NCBI RefSeq assembly: GCF_014646255.1
Contig: NZ_BMNC01000006.1
Location: forward strand, 186,001 to 250,000
Direction of reading: 5' to 3'
Length of the DNA: 64,000 bases
Origin: Lentzea pudingi
GTDB lineage: Bacteria > Actinomycetota > Actinomycetes > Mycobacteriales > Pseudonocardiaceae
Shown here one piece after another: positions 18,252 through 26,252 of the stretch. How positions within the stretch are numbered: the first letter of the stretch is position 1; the number at the start of each line of letters is the position of its first letter. The position numbers were made by a program, and so were the translations under genes. The notes below the pieces were generated by a model. The model was not told the DNA's origin. It was given only the letters and a program-made list of their open reading frames with translations, and made no database searches.

Positions 18252-19937
18252 TCAAGACGTCGGAAAGTTGTCCGGCGTCCGGATGCGCTCGCGCACCCAC
18301 ACACCGGCCGGCTTCAGCACACCGGTGCCCGCGAACGTAGTGCCCGAGCAGGTGCCGGTCTTGAACACCGCACCCGTCAGGCCGTCGTCGGAGAAGTTCC
18401 AGTTGGCCCACGAGATCTTCTTGCGCGCCATCAGGTCGATGTACTTCTGCGACATGGTGAAGTCGTTCGACCCACCACCGGACGCGGCCTGCGTGCCGAA
18501 CTCGGTCACGAACACCGGGACCTGGCTCGACACCTGGTCCAGGACGCTCAGGTACTCGTCCCGGTGGGCCTGGGCGTAGAAGTGGAACGAGTACATGAAG
18601 TTGGTCGCGTTGACCCTGTTGTTCAGCACTTCGGACGGCGAGTCGCCGTCGGAGTGGCCGAACGTCGACCAGCCGTTCGTGCCCGAGACGATGAGGCTGT
18701 CCGGGTCGATGGTGCGGATGACCGGGATCATCTGCTCGGCGTAGGACTTCACCCTCGACCACGACGTGCCGTTCGGCTCGTTCGCGATGTCGTAGATGAT
18801 GTTGGTCTTGTCCTTGTGCCGGTTGGCGATCTCCGTGAAGAACGTCTTGGCGCGGGACAGGTTGTAGTTCGGGTCACCGGGCGAGAGCTGGTGCCAGTCG
18901 ACGAGGACGTAGATGCCGCGGCGCGTGGCTTCCTCGATGTAGCCGTGCATCATGTCGGTGAACTTGCGGGGGTCGGTCTCGTACCCGTCCTCCTGGATGT
19001 ACATGGCGACGCGGATGAAGTCCGCGTTCCAGTCGTTCACCAGCGCGTCCCACCACTGGGACTTGGAGCACTGGTGGTACCACTGGATGCCGTGCGTGCT
19101 CATGCCGCGCAACTGGATCGGCTTGCCGTACTGGTTGCAGAGCTGCACACCGCACACCCGTAGCAGGCCGTTGATGTCGTGCGGCCTGGTGCCGCCGGGC
19201 GTGCCCGGCTGGGTGCGCACCGAGAGGGAGTTCGACGCGCCGGACAGGTTGCCCGCCGCGTCCCGCGCCTGCACGGTGAAGGTGTACGCGGTGTCCGGCG
19301 TCAGGCCGGTGACGGTGTGCGTGGTGCCGGTTGCCGTCTGCCCGTTGGACAGCACGTACCCGGTCACGCCCACGTTGTCGGTGGACGCGTTCCACGCCAG
19401 TGACACCGAGGTCGCCGTGGTGCCGGTCGAGCGCAGGTTGCCGGGAACCGACGGGGCCGTGGTGTCCGGCGTGCCCGACCCGGCGTCGACGTCGATCCGG
19501 TCCAGGTTCGGGCCGCCGTTGACCGTCGTCGCGACAGTTTTGATCTTGTTCGAGCCCGCGTTGAGGGTGACGGTCGTGGACTTGGTCGTCCACGTCGTCC
19601 ACGCGCCCGTGCTCGGGAACGAGAGCTGGCTCGCCGCCACCGAGCCGTTCACCGAGATGTCCATCGGGCGGTTCGCCGTCTGGCCGTTGGCGAACCGGAA
19701 CGTGAGCGTCGCCGGACCGGCGGTGCCCGCGTTCACGGTGAACTCGACGGAGCTGCCGACCTCGTTGTCGTAGTTGACGAAACCGGAGCCGGTGAAGCCG
19801 GCGTGGTTCGACTCGACGAGGCCGTTGGAGATGGTCGCGCTCTCCGCCTGGTACTGGACCACGGCGGCGTTGGCCACGGCCGGGACGACAGCGACTGCGA
19901 GTGCTGCTGGGACGACCAACATCAGGGGTCTGACCAC
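18252..19937 (-). CDS. Secreted cellulase: CBM35/6-like, Fn3, GH5
   Basis: 561 residues, exported. A signal peptide (about 1-25, cut near AVANA) is followed by a CBM35/CBM6-type carbohydrate-binding domain (about 27-155; the EAESA-like start reads QAESATISN), an Fn3 domain (about 165-250; SVSLAWNAS and YTFTVQARDAAGN) and a GH5 endoglucanase barrel (about 265-560). Acid/base Glu is in YDIANEPNG and nucleophile Glu in VFVTEFGTQ. It hydrolyses internal beta-1,4-glucan bonds outside the cell. GTG at 19937 is chosen because AGGAGG lies 6 bases upstream; a TTG at 19955 lies before that site and is unlikely. A palindrome-like element sits about 50 bases upstream. Confidence 0.95.
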   Translation of the reverse strand: MVRPLMLVVPAALAVAVVPAVANAAVVQYQAESATISNGLVESNHAGFTGSGFVNYDNEVGSSVEFTVNAGTAGPATLTFRFANGQTANRPMDISVNGSVAASQLSFPSTGAWTTWTTKSTTVTLNAGSNKIKTVATTVNGGPNLDRIDVDAGSGTPDTTAPSVPGNLRSTGTTATSVSLAWNASTDNVGVTGYVLSNGQTATGTTHTVTGLTPDTAYTFTVQARDAAGNLSGASNSLSVRTQPGTPGGTRPHDINGLLRVCGVQLCNQYGKPIQLRGMSTHGIQWYHQCSKSQWWDALVNDWNADFIRVAMYIQEDGYETDPRKFTDMMHGYIEEATRRGIYVLVDWHQLSPGDPNYNLSRAKTFFTEIANRHKDKTNIIYDIANEPNGTSWSRVKSYAEQMIPVIRTIDPDSLIVSGTNGWSTFGHSDGDSPSEVLNNRVNATNFMYSFHFYAQAHRDEYLSVLDQVSSQVPVFVTEFGTQAASGGGSNDFTMSQKYIDLMARKKISWANWNFSDDGLTGAVFKTGTCSGTTFAGTGVLKPAGVWVRERIRTPDNFPTS

Positions 19938-19984
19938 AGGGAGCCTCCTGGGCAAGAGGGACTGCAGGGCGCGGCGGCGATTTA

Positions 19985-20003
19985 GTTAAGAAGGTTTCCT
20001 ATC
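19985..20003. promoter_or_regulatory. Imperfect palindrome upstream of the cellulase
   Basis: GTTAAGAA-gg-TTTCCTATC, 6 of 9 arm positions symmetric, in an AT-rich patch about 48 bases upstream of the cellulase start and 90 bases from the divergent MoxR gene. Placement fits an operator for sugar-dependent control of the cellulase. It is not the CebR-type TGGGAGCGCTCCCA box. Confidence 0.4.
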
Positions 20004-20093
20004 AGTGGTGGCTTGCATCACAGCACTGGACCACTGCCCGTGTCAACAAATTCGGGCGACCGGAACACGACGATCAGGCATCCTCGAGCCCTC

Positions 20094-21155
20094 ATGCGAT
20101 CCACAACCACCGTGACACCAGCACAGCTCCCGGAGGTGCTGCTGCACGTCGCCGTCGTCCGACCGGTCTTCCTCTGGGGAGCACCGGGTATCGGCAAGTC
20201 CTCACTCGTCCGGAAGTTCGCCGCCGAGCTGGGCCTCGAGTGCGTCACGCTGCTGGGCACGCAGCTCGCGCCGGAGGACCTCATCGGAGTTCCGGAACTG
20301 GTCGGTGGCCGATCGCGGTTCGCCCCGCCGGAGTCGATCGCGCGGCACGACCCCTACTGCCTGTTCCTCGACGAGCTCAACGCGAGCTCCCCCGAGGTGC
20401 AGAAGGCGTTCTACTCGCTGATCCTCGACCGCAGGATCGGCTCCTACGAACTGCCCCGGGGCTCCATCGTGATCGGGGCCGGCAACCGGGCGGCCGACAA
20501 CGCCCTGGCGCGCCCGATGGCGTCCGCGCTCGTCAACCGCATGATCCACGTGCACCTCACGGCGTCCGCGCGTGACTGGCTGGCGTGGGCGCGGGAGAGC
20601 GACATCCACCCGTGGGTGCTGGACTACCTGACGCAGCGCCCGGACCACCTGTGGAGCGCGGCCCCGAAGGTCGAGGAGACGTTCTCCACGCCGCGTGGCT
20701 GGCACATGCTCTCCGACGCGCTGCGCTCGTTCGGCGACGACATCTCCGAGGACCTGCTGGGAGTGCTGGCCTTCGGAACGGTCACCGCACACCACGCCTC
20801 GATGTTCAAGGCGTACGTGAAGACGGTGCGCAACGCGTTCGGGTTGGAGGCCGTGCTGCGCGGGGACGCCCGCTGGCCGTCGGCTCCCCGGGACCGGGAC
20901 CTGCTGTACTTCCTGGGCGAGGCGTTCCGCGCGCGGCTGGTGAAGGAGCTGCCGCACGACAAGGCGCACGCGTCCGCGGCGGGCAAGCAGCTCGCGCACC
21001 GCGGCAAGGCGCTGCTGCTGGAACTGGCCGAGCTGTCGCTGGAGATCGCGCAGATGGTGATCGCGGCCGACGACGACGGCAACCCCGTGCTGCCCGCGTG
21101 GTTCCTCGTCGAGGTCACCCGCGACCTGCCCCGGCTGGTCGCGGCCCGCGCATGA
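20094..21155 (+). CDS. MoxR-type AAA+ ATPase
   Basis: 353 residues. Walker A GAPGIGKS is at 29-36 and Walker B CLFLDE at 89-94; a sensor-1 asparagine is in IVIGAGNR. The C-terminal half (about 190-353) is a helical lid with the FSTPRGWHMLSDALR signature of this ATPase group. MoxR proteins remodel or activate partner proteins, usually ones with a von Willebrand A domain, and the next gene encodes exactly that. ATG at 20094 is the first good start; the frame is open from 20013, but that part lacks family character. First gene of a four-gene coupled operon; the ATGA overlap with the next gene implies a stoichiometric complex. Confidence 0.9.
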   Translation: MRSTTTVTPAQLPEVLLHVAVVRPVFLWGAPGIGKSSLVRKFAAELGLECVTLLGTQLAPEDLIGVPELVGGRSRFAPPESIARHDPYCLFLDELNASSPEVQKAFYSLILDRRIGSYELPRGSIVIGAGNRAADNALARPMASALVNRMIHVHLTASARDWLAWARESDIHPWVLDYLTQRPDHLWSAAPKVEETFSTPRGWHMLSDALRSFGDDISEDLLGVLAFGTVTAHHASMFKAYVKTVRNAFGLEAVLRGDARWPSAPRDRDLLYFLGEAFRARLVKELPHDKAHASAAGKQLAHRGKALLLELAELSLEIAQMVIAADDDGNPVLPAWFLVEVTRDLPRLVAARA

Positions 21156-22768
21156 GCCGCCGTTCGCGCAAGGCCCACGTCGACCCCGCCGCGCTGGCGT
21201 TCGCCGCGGCGGACAAGCGGATCGACTCTCATCCGCTGTTCGACGCGCTCGGCACGTGGGTGCGCCGGCAGTCCGAACACCCGTGGGCGGACATCTCGCT
21301 GGACGGCTCGTTGTTCGCCCATCCGACGAGGAAGGCGACCGAGGACGAGTGGGCGTGGGTGTTCGCGCATTGCTTGCTGCACCTCGGATTCGGCACGCAC
21401 TCGTGCGCGGACGTGCTCGACTTCCAGCCCGCGCTGAAGTTCGGAACGCGCCCGTCCTCGTGGGAGCCGGACAGGTGCGTGCGCGGTGGCGGGTCCGCGG
21501 ATCCGGAGAAGTGGGCGCAGCGGTTCGCCGCCGGGCTGTCCAACGCCGCCGTCGCCGCGATCGACGTGGCCGGGGGCGCGCGGTCGTCGCTGACCGACGA
21601 GCGGCCGGTCAGGACGCAGTGGCAGCTCGCGCTCGGCTGGTTCGTGTCGTCCTATCCACTGCTGGGCGCGCTGGCGTCGACGATGACGGTCGTGGCGGAC
21701 GCCGAACTGGCGCGCGGCTGGAACATCTCGATCGCGGCGGTGTCCACGGCCTCGGCCGAGATCTACGTGAACCCGTTGGCGGGCCTGTCGGCGCAGGAGT
21801 GGCGGTTCGTGCTCGCGCACGAGATGCTGCACGCCGCGCTGCGCCACTGCGACCGGGTCGGCGGGCGCGACCCGTACCTGTGGAACGTCGCCGCGGACTT
21901 CGTGGTGAACGGCTGGCTCGTCGAGATGGGCGTCGGCACGGCACCGGAGGGCGTGCTGCACGATCCCGAGCTGCGCGGCCTGTCAGCGGAGTCGGTGTAC
22001 GACCGGATCGCGGTGGACCTGCGGCGGTACCGCAAGCTGCTCACGTTGCGGGGCCACCACGAGGGCGACCTGCTCGGTGAACCGTTGCGCGGGCCCGCGG
22101 ACGTCACCGACCTGGACGAGTTCTACCGGCGTGCGTTGCTGACCGGGCTGGGCCATCACACGTCCGCGCGCGGGCTCCTGCCCGCCGGGCTGGTCGAGGA
22201 GATCCGGGCGCTGGAGCACCCTCCGTTGTCGTGGGACGCCCAGCTGGCGCGGTGGTTCGAGGAGTTCGTTCCGGCGGTGGAGAAGCGGCGCACCTACGCG
22301 CGTGCGTCCCGGCGGCAAGCGTCCACTCCGGACATTCCGCGGCCCGGCTGGGTGCGGCCGGAGACGCTGGAATCGCGGCCGACGTTCGGCGTAGTGCTCG
22401 ACACGTCCGGTTCGATGGACCCCAAGCTGCTGGGCAAGGCTCTCGGCGCGATCGCCTCCTACGCCGCGGCACGTGACGTACCCGCCGCACGCGTGGTTTT
22501 CTGTGACGCGATGGCATACGACGCCGGATATGTGCCCGTGGAGGACATCGCGGGACGGGTGACGGTGCGCGGGCGCGGGGGCACGGTGCTGCAGCCCGGC
22601 ATCGACCTGCTCGACCGCGCCGGCGACTTCCCCGCGAGCGGCCCGGTCCTGGTCATCACCGACGGCTGGTGCGACGTGCTGCGGATCCGCCGCGAGCACG
22701 CGTTCCTGATACCGGCGGGCGCGCGCCTGCCGTTCCGCGCCCGTGGGCCCGTGTTCCGGATGTCCTGA
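21152..22768 (+). CDS. VWA-like and metallopeptidase-like protein (DUF2201 type)
   Basis: 538 residues. A zinc-peptidase-like domain has HEMLH at 223-227, and a C-terminal VWA-like domain (about 405-538) has the metal-ion-dependent adhesion site DTSGS at 417-421. An N-terminal module (about 45-85) repeats the peptidase helix as EDEWAWVFAHCLLHLGF (HCLLH at 73-77) exactly 150 residues before AQEWRFVLAHEMLHAAL, with Cys in place of the catalytic Glu. The protein probably works with the preceding MoxR ATPase, whose stop its ATG overlaps. No signal peptide, so it is cytoplasmic. Whether it cleaves anything is unknown. Confidence 0.85.
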   Translation: MSRRSRKAHVDPAALAFAAADKRIDSHPLFDALGTWVRRQSEHPWADISLDGSLFAHPTRKATEDEWAWVFAHCLLHLGFGTHSCADVLDFQPALKFGTRPSSWEPDRCVRGGGSADPEKWAQRFAAGLSNAAVAAIDVAGGARSSLTDERPVRTQWQLALGWFVSSYPLLGALASTMTVVADAELARGWNISIAAVSTASAEIYVNPLAGLSAQEWRFVLAHEMLHAALRHCDRVGGRDPYLWNVAADFVVNGWLVEMGVGTAPEGVLHDPELRGLSAESVYDRIAVDLRRYRKLLTLRGHHEGDLLGEPLRGPADVTDLDEFYRRALLTGLGHHTSARGLLPAGLVEEIRALEHPPLSWDAQLARWFEEFVPAVEKRRTYARASRRQASTPDIPRPGWVRPETLESRPTFGVVLDTSGSMDPKLLGKALGAIASYAAARDVPAARVVFCDAMAYDAGYVPVEDIAGRVTVRGRGGTVLQPGIDLLDRAGDFPASGPVLVITDGWCDVLRIRREHAFLIPAGARLPFRARGPVFRMS

Positions 22769-23436
22769 TGGAGATCGCCTGCGACGAGTCCGGGTCCGAG
22801 GGCGAGAAGCTCGTCGGCGGGGTCACGGCGGTCTTCGCGCACGCCGGCGTCTCGTTGTCCGAGGCAGAGGCCTCGGGATGTGTCGAGACGCTGCGCGAAA
22901 TGATCAAGTCGCCGGCCCTGGAGTACAAGGCGAACCACCTGCTGCGGACGAAGAACCGCTGGGTGCTGCTGTGGTTCCTCGGGCCGGACGGGCCGCTGGC
23001 CGGTCGCGCCCGCGTGCAGCTCGTGGACAAGCGGCGGTTCCTGGCCTCGCGGGTGCGGGCGGAGTTCGGTTCGGTGACCGGGCCTCTGGAGCTGTACAAC
23101 GACCTGCTGCGCGCTAGGGGACCTCGCGGGAACCTCGACCCGTTGTTCCCGGCTATCCTTCGGGCCGTGGCCCAGTGGGGAGGGCCGGTGTCGATCGTGC
23201 ACGACCAGCAGCTGTCCCTGACCGATGGCCGGATACAGCAGCTCAAGAACTTGGCGCCGTGGCTCGAAAGCCTCACCCTGGTCGACTCGCAGTACGACGC
23301 CCGCGTGCAGGTGGCCGACTTCCTGGCCGGCATCGCGCGGCGCGTCGCGGAGGAAGAGCTGTACGGAAAGCCTGACCGAGAGGTGATCGAGTTGCTGATG
23401 CCGTTCGTCGTGGGACCGAGGATGTGGCATGCCTGA
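22768..23436 (+). CDS. DUF3800 protein, predicted RNase H-like
   Basis: 222 residues. It starts with the DUF3800 signature (IACDESGSEGEKLVGG, acidic D6-E7), has a mid-protein acidic VHDQQ segment, and ends with VDSQYDARVQVADFLAGIARR, where the closing acidic residue of the RNase H-like fold sits. DUF3800 proteins are predicted nucleases, but biochemical proof is thin. The ATG shares its first base with the TGA of the VWA gene, so it is very likely cotranslated. Its presence behind a MoxR/VWA pair suggests a nuclease effector or a nucleic-acid maintenance role (inference). Confidence 0.75.
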   Translation: MEIACDESGSEGEKLVGGVTAVFAHAGVSLSEAEASGCVETLREMIKSPALEYKANHLLRTKNRWVLLWFLGPDGPLAGRARVQLVDKRRFLASRVRAEFGSVTGPLELYNDLLRARGPRGNLDPLFPAILRAVAQWGGPVSIVHDQQLSLTDGRIQQLKNLAPWLESLTLVDSQYDARVQVADFLAGIARRVAEEELYGKPDREVIELLMPFVVGPRMWHA

Positions 23437-24154
23437 CGCGATTTTCGCCGATCCGCGACTGGCAAGGGTCTACGACGCCTTCGACGGCGCGCGCGACGAC
23501 CTGGACCTGTACGTGGGGATCGCCGCCGAGCTCAGGGCGAAGAGCGCGCTGGACGTCGGCTGCGGCACCGGGTGCCTCGGGACGTTGCTGGCGGACGCCG
23601 GGCTCACCGTCGTGGGCGTGGATCCCGCGCTGGCGTCGCTCGAACTCGCGCGCGCCAAGGACTCCCGGGTCACGTGGATCCACGGCGACGCGACGACGCT
23701 GCCCTCGCTCCAGGTCGACCTCGCGACGATGACCGGGAACGTGGCCCAGGTGTTCCTCGGCGACGACTGGGAGGCCACGCTGCGGGGTGTGCGGGCCGCG
23801 TTGCGCCCCGGCGGCCACTTCGTGTTCGAGACCCGGCGGCCGGAGCAGCGCGCCTGGGAGGAGTGGGCGCGGGCGGAACCGAGGGTGCGCGGCGGGGTCC
23901 GGCAGCAGCTCGAACTGCTCGACGTGAGCCTGCCGTTCGTCTCTTTCCGGCACAGCTACCGGTTCACCGACGGGTCGGTGATCGCCTCGGACTCGACCCT
24001 GCGGTTCCGCTCGCGGCCCGAGGTCGAGCAGAGCCTGGTCCGTTCCGGTTTCGAGGTCGTCGACGTGCGGGACGCGCCGGACCGGCCGGGGCGCGAGTAC
24101 GTGTTCGTGGCCCGCAAGGTCAGCGTTGGACCGGCTTCCACACGACGACCCTGA
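23429..24154 (+). CDS. Class I SAM-dependent methyltransferase
   Basis: 241 residues. Motif I LDVGCGTGCLG is near residues 41-51, the acidic loop GVDPALASLELAR follows, and the post-motif region is GDATTLPSLQVDLATMTGNV. The fold is that of small-molecule or generic class I methyltransferases; the substrate is unknown. It overlaps the DUF3800 gene by 8 bases, so it belongs to the MoxR operon, at least transcriptionally. The C-terminal tail is ordinary. No terminator hairpin of note lies in the 59 bases before the next (convergent) gene. Confidence 0.88.
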   Translation: MPDAIFADPRLARVYDAFDGARDDLDLYVGIAAELRAKSALDVGCGTGCLGTLLADAGLTVVGVDPALASLELARAKDSRVTWIHGDATTLPSLQVDLATMTGNVAQVFLGDDWEATLRGVRAALRPGGHFVFETRRPEQRAWEEWARAEPRVRGGVRQQLELLDVSLPFVSFRHSYRFTDGSVIASDSTLRFRSRPEVEQSLVRSGFEVVDVRDAPDRPGREYVFVARKVSVGPASTRRP

Positions 24155-24213
24155 GCGCGGCGGGACGGGGAACGCGTTCGCGCCACCTGTCCACCAACTG
24201 GCAGCGAACGGTG

Positions 24214-24552
24214 TCAGCTGACGAACGCCGGCTGCTTCCACGCCCGCACCAGCCACGGCAGGATCCGGGGCAGCCGGTCGGCCACGATGTCGTGCAGCAC
24301 CAGCACCAACCGGCCGGAGTGCGCGGGCCCGGCGTCGAGCCACACCACGTGCATCAGGACGCCGGCCCGCAGGTCGAGCCCCGCCTCCGCCTCCGCGAGG
24401 GCGGCGGGGGTGGCGGCGGCGGGATCGGCGACCTCGTGGTGCGCGAAGCCGGAACGACACAGCTCGGGATGCAGTTCCACCAGGGACTCCATGGCGGCGG
24501 CCAGGCGTCCGACGCCCAGCCCTGCCCGAACCTGCACCGTAATGGCTCTCAC
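24214..24552 (-). CDS. Condensation-domain-like fragment behind an iron box
   Basis: 112 residues resembling the middle of a nonribosomal peptide synthetase condensation domain. There is a helix like VGRLAAAMESLVELHPELCRSGF, then an ELDLRAG-like strand (EAGLDLRAGVLMHVVWL), then LVLVLHDIVADRLPRILPWLVRAW. The last corresponds to the HHxxxDG active site, but here it reads HDIVADR, so the catalytic His-His and Gly are lost. It is far shorter than a real domain (about 450). The GTG start lies 2 bases from a 19-bp iron box and no ribosome site is seen, so the transcript may be leaderless. It may be a remnant of a siderophore synthetase or a small iron-regulated protein. Confidence 0.55.
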   Translation of the reverse strand: MRAITVQVRAGLGVGRLAAAMESLVELHPELCRSGFAHHEVADPAAATPAALAEAEAGLDLRAGVLMHVVWLDAGPAHSGRLVLVLHDIVADRLPRILPWLVRAWKQPAFVS

Positions 24553-24553
24553 A

Positions 24554-24572
24554 TTAGGAGAGCCTAACCTAG
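24554..24572. promoter_or_regulatory. IdeR/DtxR-type iron box
   Basis: TTAGGAGAGCCTAACCTAG on the plus strand matches the consensus TTAGGTTAGGCTAACCTAA, read in the orientation of the minus-strand gene, at 16 of 19 positions. It sits 2 bases from the GTG of the condensation-like gene and overlaps the stop codon of the upstream gene. Such boxes repress siderophore and iron-uptake genes when iron is plentiful. Confidence 0.8.
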
Positions 24573-25130
24573 GTTCCACCCGGGATCGCGCCCACTGAGT
24601 CCCAGGACACGGTCGAGCAGGGGCGCGTTCGAGTCGACCTCGACCGCCGCCCCGAACAAGGAACCGTCGCGGTCGTCGGGGCCGATCGACGACACGAAGC
24701 CGTGGACGACCTGGAGCAGGCCTTCCTCGACCTCGAACGGCTGCCCGGTCGCCTTCGCGAGGTCCCAGCCGTGCAGCACGATCTCGTCGAGCGCCACGGC
24801 TGCCGCGACCTCACCGGGCAGGTCGACACCGCCCGCGCGGGTCATGCCCTCCCACGCCTCCGGCTCGCGCCAGGCCGTCGCGAGCTCGGCCAGCCGCTGC
24901 GGCACGGACTCGCGGAAGTCGATCGGCAGTCGGGCCGCGTCGCCGGAACCGGTGCCCTCCAACGGGGTCTTGCGCGCCGCCATCGTGAACGCGACCGACA
25001 GGCCGTTCACGTGGTCCAGCAGGTCGCCGACCGAGTAGCCGGGGCACGGGGTCGGCGCCTTGAGGTCGCCGTCCGTCACGTTGCGCACCAAGCCAGCGAG
25101 CTGCTCAGCCGCAGGAGTCAGGTCGAACAT
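24564..25130 (-). CDS. TIGR03086-family metal-binding protein (DinB/MDMPI fold)
   Basis: 188 residues of the four-helix bundle used by mycothiol-dependent maleylpyruvate isomerase and DinB proteins. CPGYSVGDLLDHVNGLSVAF near residue 30 holds the first metal histidine, and ALDEIVLHGWDLAKATGQP near 125 holds the second (HGWDLA signature). Members act as thiol-dependent or metal-dependent enzymes; the substrate is unknown. The ATG overlaps the stop of the YbjN-like gene (ATGA). Its own stop lies inside the iron box of the next gene. Confidence 0.85.
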   Translation of the reverse strand: MFDLTPAAEQLAGLVRNVTDGDLKAPTPCPGYSVGDLLDHVNGLSVAFTMAARKTPLEGTGSGDAARLPIDFRESVPQRLAELATAWREPEAWEGMTRAGGVDLPGEVAAAVALDEIVLHGWDLAKATGQPFEVEEGLLQVVHGFVSSIGPDDRDGSLFGAAVEVDSNAPLLDRVLGLSGRDPGWNLG

Positions 25131-25540
25131 CAGTAGCCGTCGCCTCCCCAGAACTGTTCTTCCAACGTGTCCGCGGTACCGGCGAGCAGCTGGAGCGGGT
25201 CGGTGAACTCGTGGATGTCGAGGTCCTTGAGCGGCAAGGAGTGCCGCACCACGACGTGCTCCCCCATGATCGCGAGACCGCACGCGACGGTGGAGTTGCC
25301 CACCTCCTCCAGGACGGTGCGGAGGTCCACCTGCGACGCCAGCCCGCACGGGGAGGCGATCTGCACCCACTCGTGCATCTTGTCGAGCACTTCCCGGACG
25401 ATGATCACGACCTGGGTGCGGTCGTCCTCGTCCTCCTCCACGTCCCCGAAGGTGAAGAGGATCCTCAGCTCCTCGCCCTGGTCCTCGATGACGTCGTACT
25501 CGGCGCGGACGTAATCCGCGAGGTCTCCCCAACTCGCCAT
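25130..25540 (-). CDS. YbjN/CesT-like peptide-binding chaperone fold protein
   Basis: 136 residues, acidic. The alpha/beta pattern (VVIIVREVLDKMHEWVQIASPCG, ALVEEVGNSTVACGLAIMGEHVVVRHSLPLKDL-like segments, and HEFTDPLQLLAGTADTLEEQFWGGDGY at the end) matches the type III secretion chaperone-like/YbjN superfamily common in actinomycetes. Such proteins are thought to bind peptides or partner proteins; no specific partner is visible. Its 5' end overlaps the 3' end of the DUF998 gene by 76 bases, and its stop overlaps the next ATG, so the three genes form an operon. Confidence 0.7.
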   Translation of the reverse strand: MASWGDLADYVRAEYDVIEDQGEELRILFTFGDVEEDEDDRTQVVIIVREVLDKMHEWVQIASPCGLASQVDLRTVLEEVGNSTVACGLAIMGEHVVVRHSLPLKDLDIHEFTDPLQLLAGTADTLEEQFWGGDGY

Positions 25541-26172
25541 GGCGCAACCCTACTGGCCGCGACGGCCCACAGCCCGACCACGAGCACGGCGCCGACCTCG
25601 GCGATGAGCAAGATCCTCTCGATGTACCCCAACGGGAACACGCGCCACCACCGAACGTCCGAGACCATGCCCAGCACAATGGCGTAGAGCAGCGGCATGA
25701 ATGCGACAACGCTCAACAAACCGGACGCCATCGTCCATCTGGCGTGTCGCCCCCACAGGTGGTCCCTGAGCCACGGCCGGGCGAGTGCGATGATCGCGAT
25801 CGGCAGGCTCACGAACGCGACCATGCTGCCGAACCGGTGAATGCTGCCGCTCAGCTCGTTGGTGCCCAACGCCCAGTTCGTCTTCGGGAACGCCACCACG
25901 AGGAACAGGCCGGCGGACCACAGGGCGAGCGCGATCGAACCGGCCGACCGCCACCGCGCCAGCCCCTTGTGGATCAGCACGCCGAGGATCGCGAGCGATC
26001 CGACGGCCAGCAGCAGCACGGCGACGTCGAACACCGGGCGGTAGTCGCCCAGCGCGTACTCGCTGATCGTGCGACGCAGCGGCCCGACCGTCAGGTCCAG
26101 CGCGCCGACCATGGCGATCGTCGCGACGACGGCGAGGGAACCGCCGGCGGCGGCTAGTCGAGGTATCAGCAC
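25465..26172 (-). CDS. DUF998 membrane protein
   Basis: About 235 residues, six membrane helices, with the DUF998 landmark RRTISEYALGDYRPVFDVAVLLLA after helix 1 and PKTNWALGTNELSGSIHRFGSMVAF in the middle. Function unknown. The start is uncertain: GTG at 26172 (used here) gives the usual family N-terminus, while the frame is open to a GTG at 26274 that would overlap the preceding dehydrogenase gene. The C-terminus (APSTTSSRTRARS) runs 76 bases into the next gene, a long overlap suggesting the ends of one of the two are not functionally important. Confidence 0.75.
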   Translation of the reverse strand: MLIPRLAAAGGSLAVVATIAMVGALDLTVGPLRRTISEYALGDYRPVFDVAVLLLAVGSLAILGVLIHKGLARWRSAGSIALALWSAGLFLVVAFPKTNWALGTNELSGSIHRFGSMVAFVSLPIAIIALARPWLRDHLWGRHARWTMASGLLSVVAFMPLLYAIVLGMVSDVRWWRVFPLGYIERILLIAEVGAVLVVGLWAVAASRVAPWRVGETSRITSAPSTTSSRTRARS

Positions 26173-26252
26173 ATACCGGACAACGCCGGGGCCGGTGCGC
26201 CGGGTTCCTGGGTTCAGCAACCCGACAGGTTCCACCCAGGCACTCGACAGGT

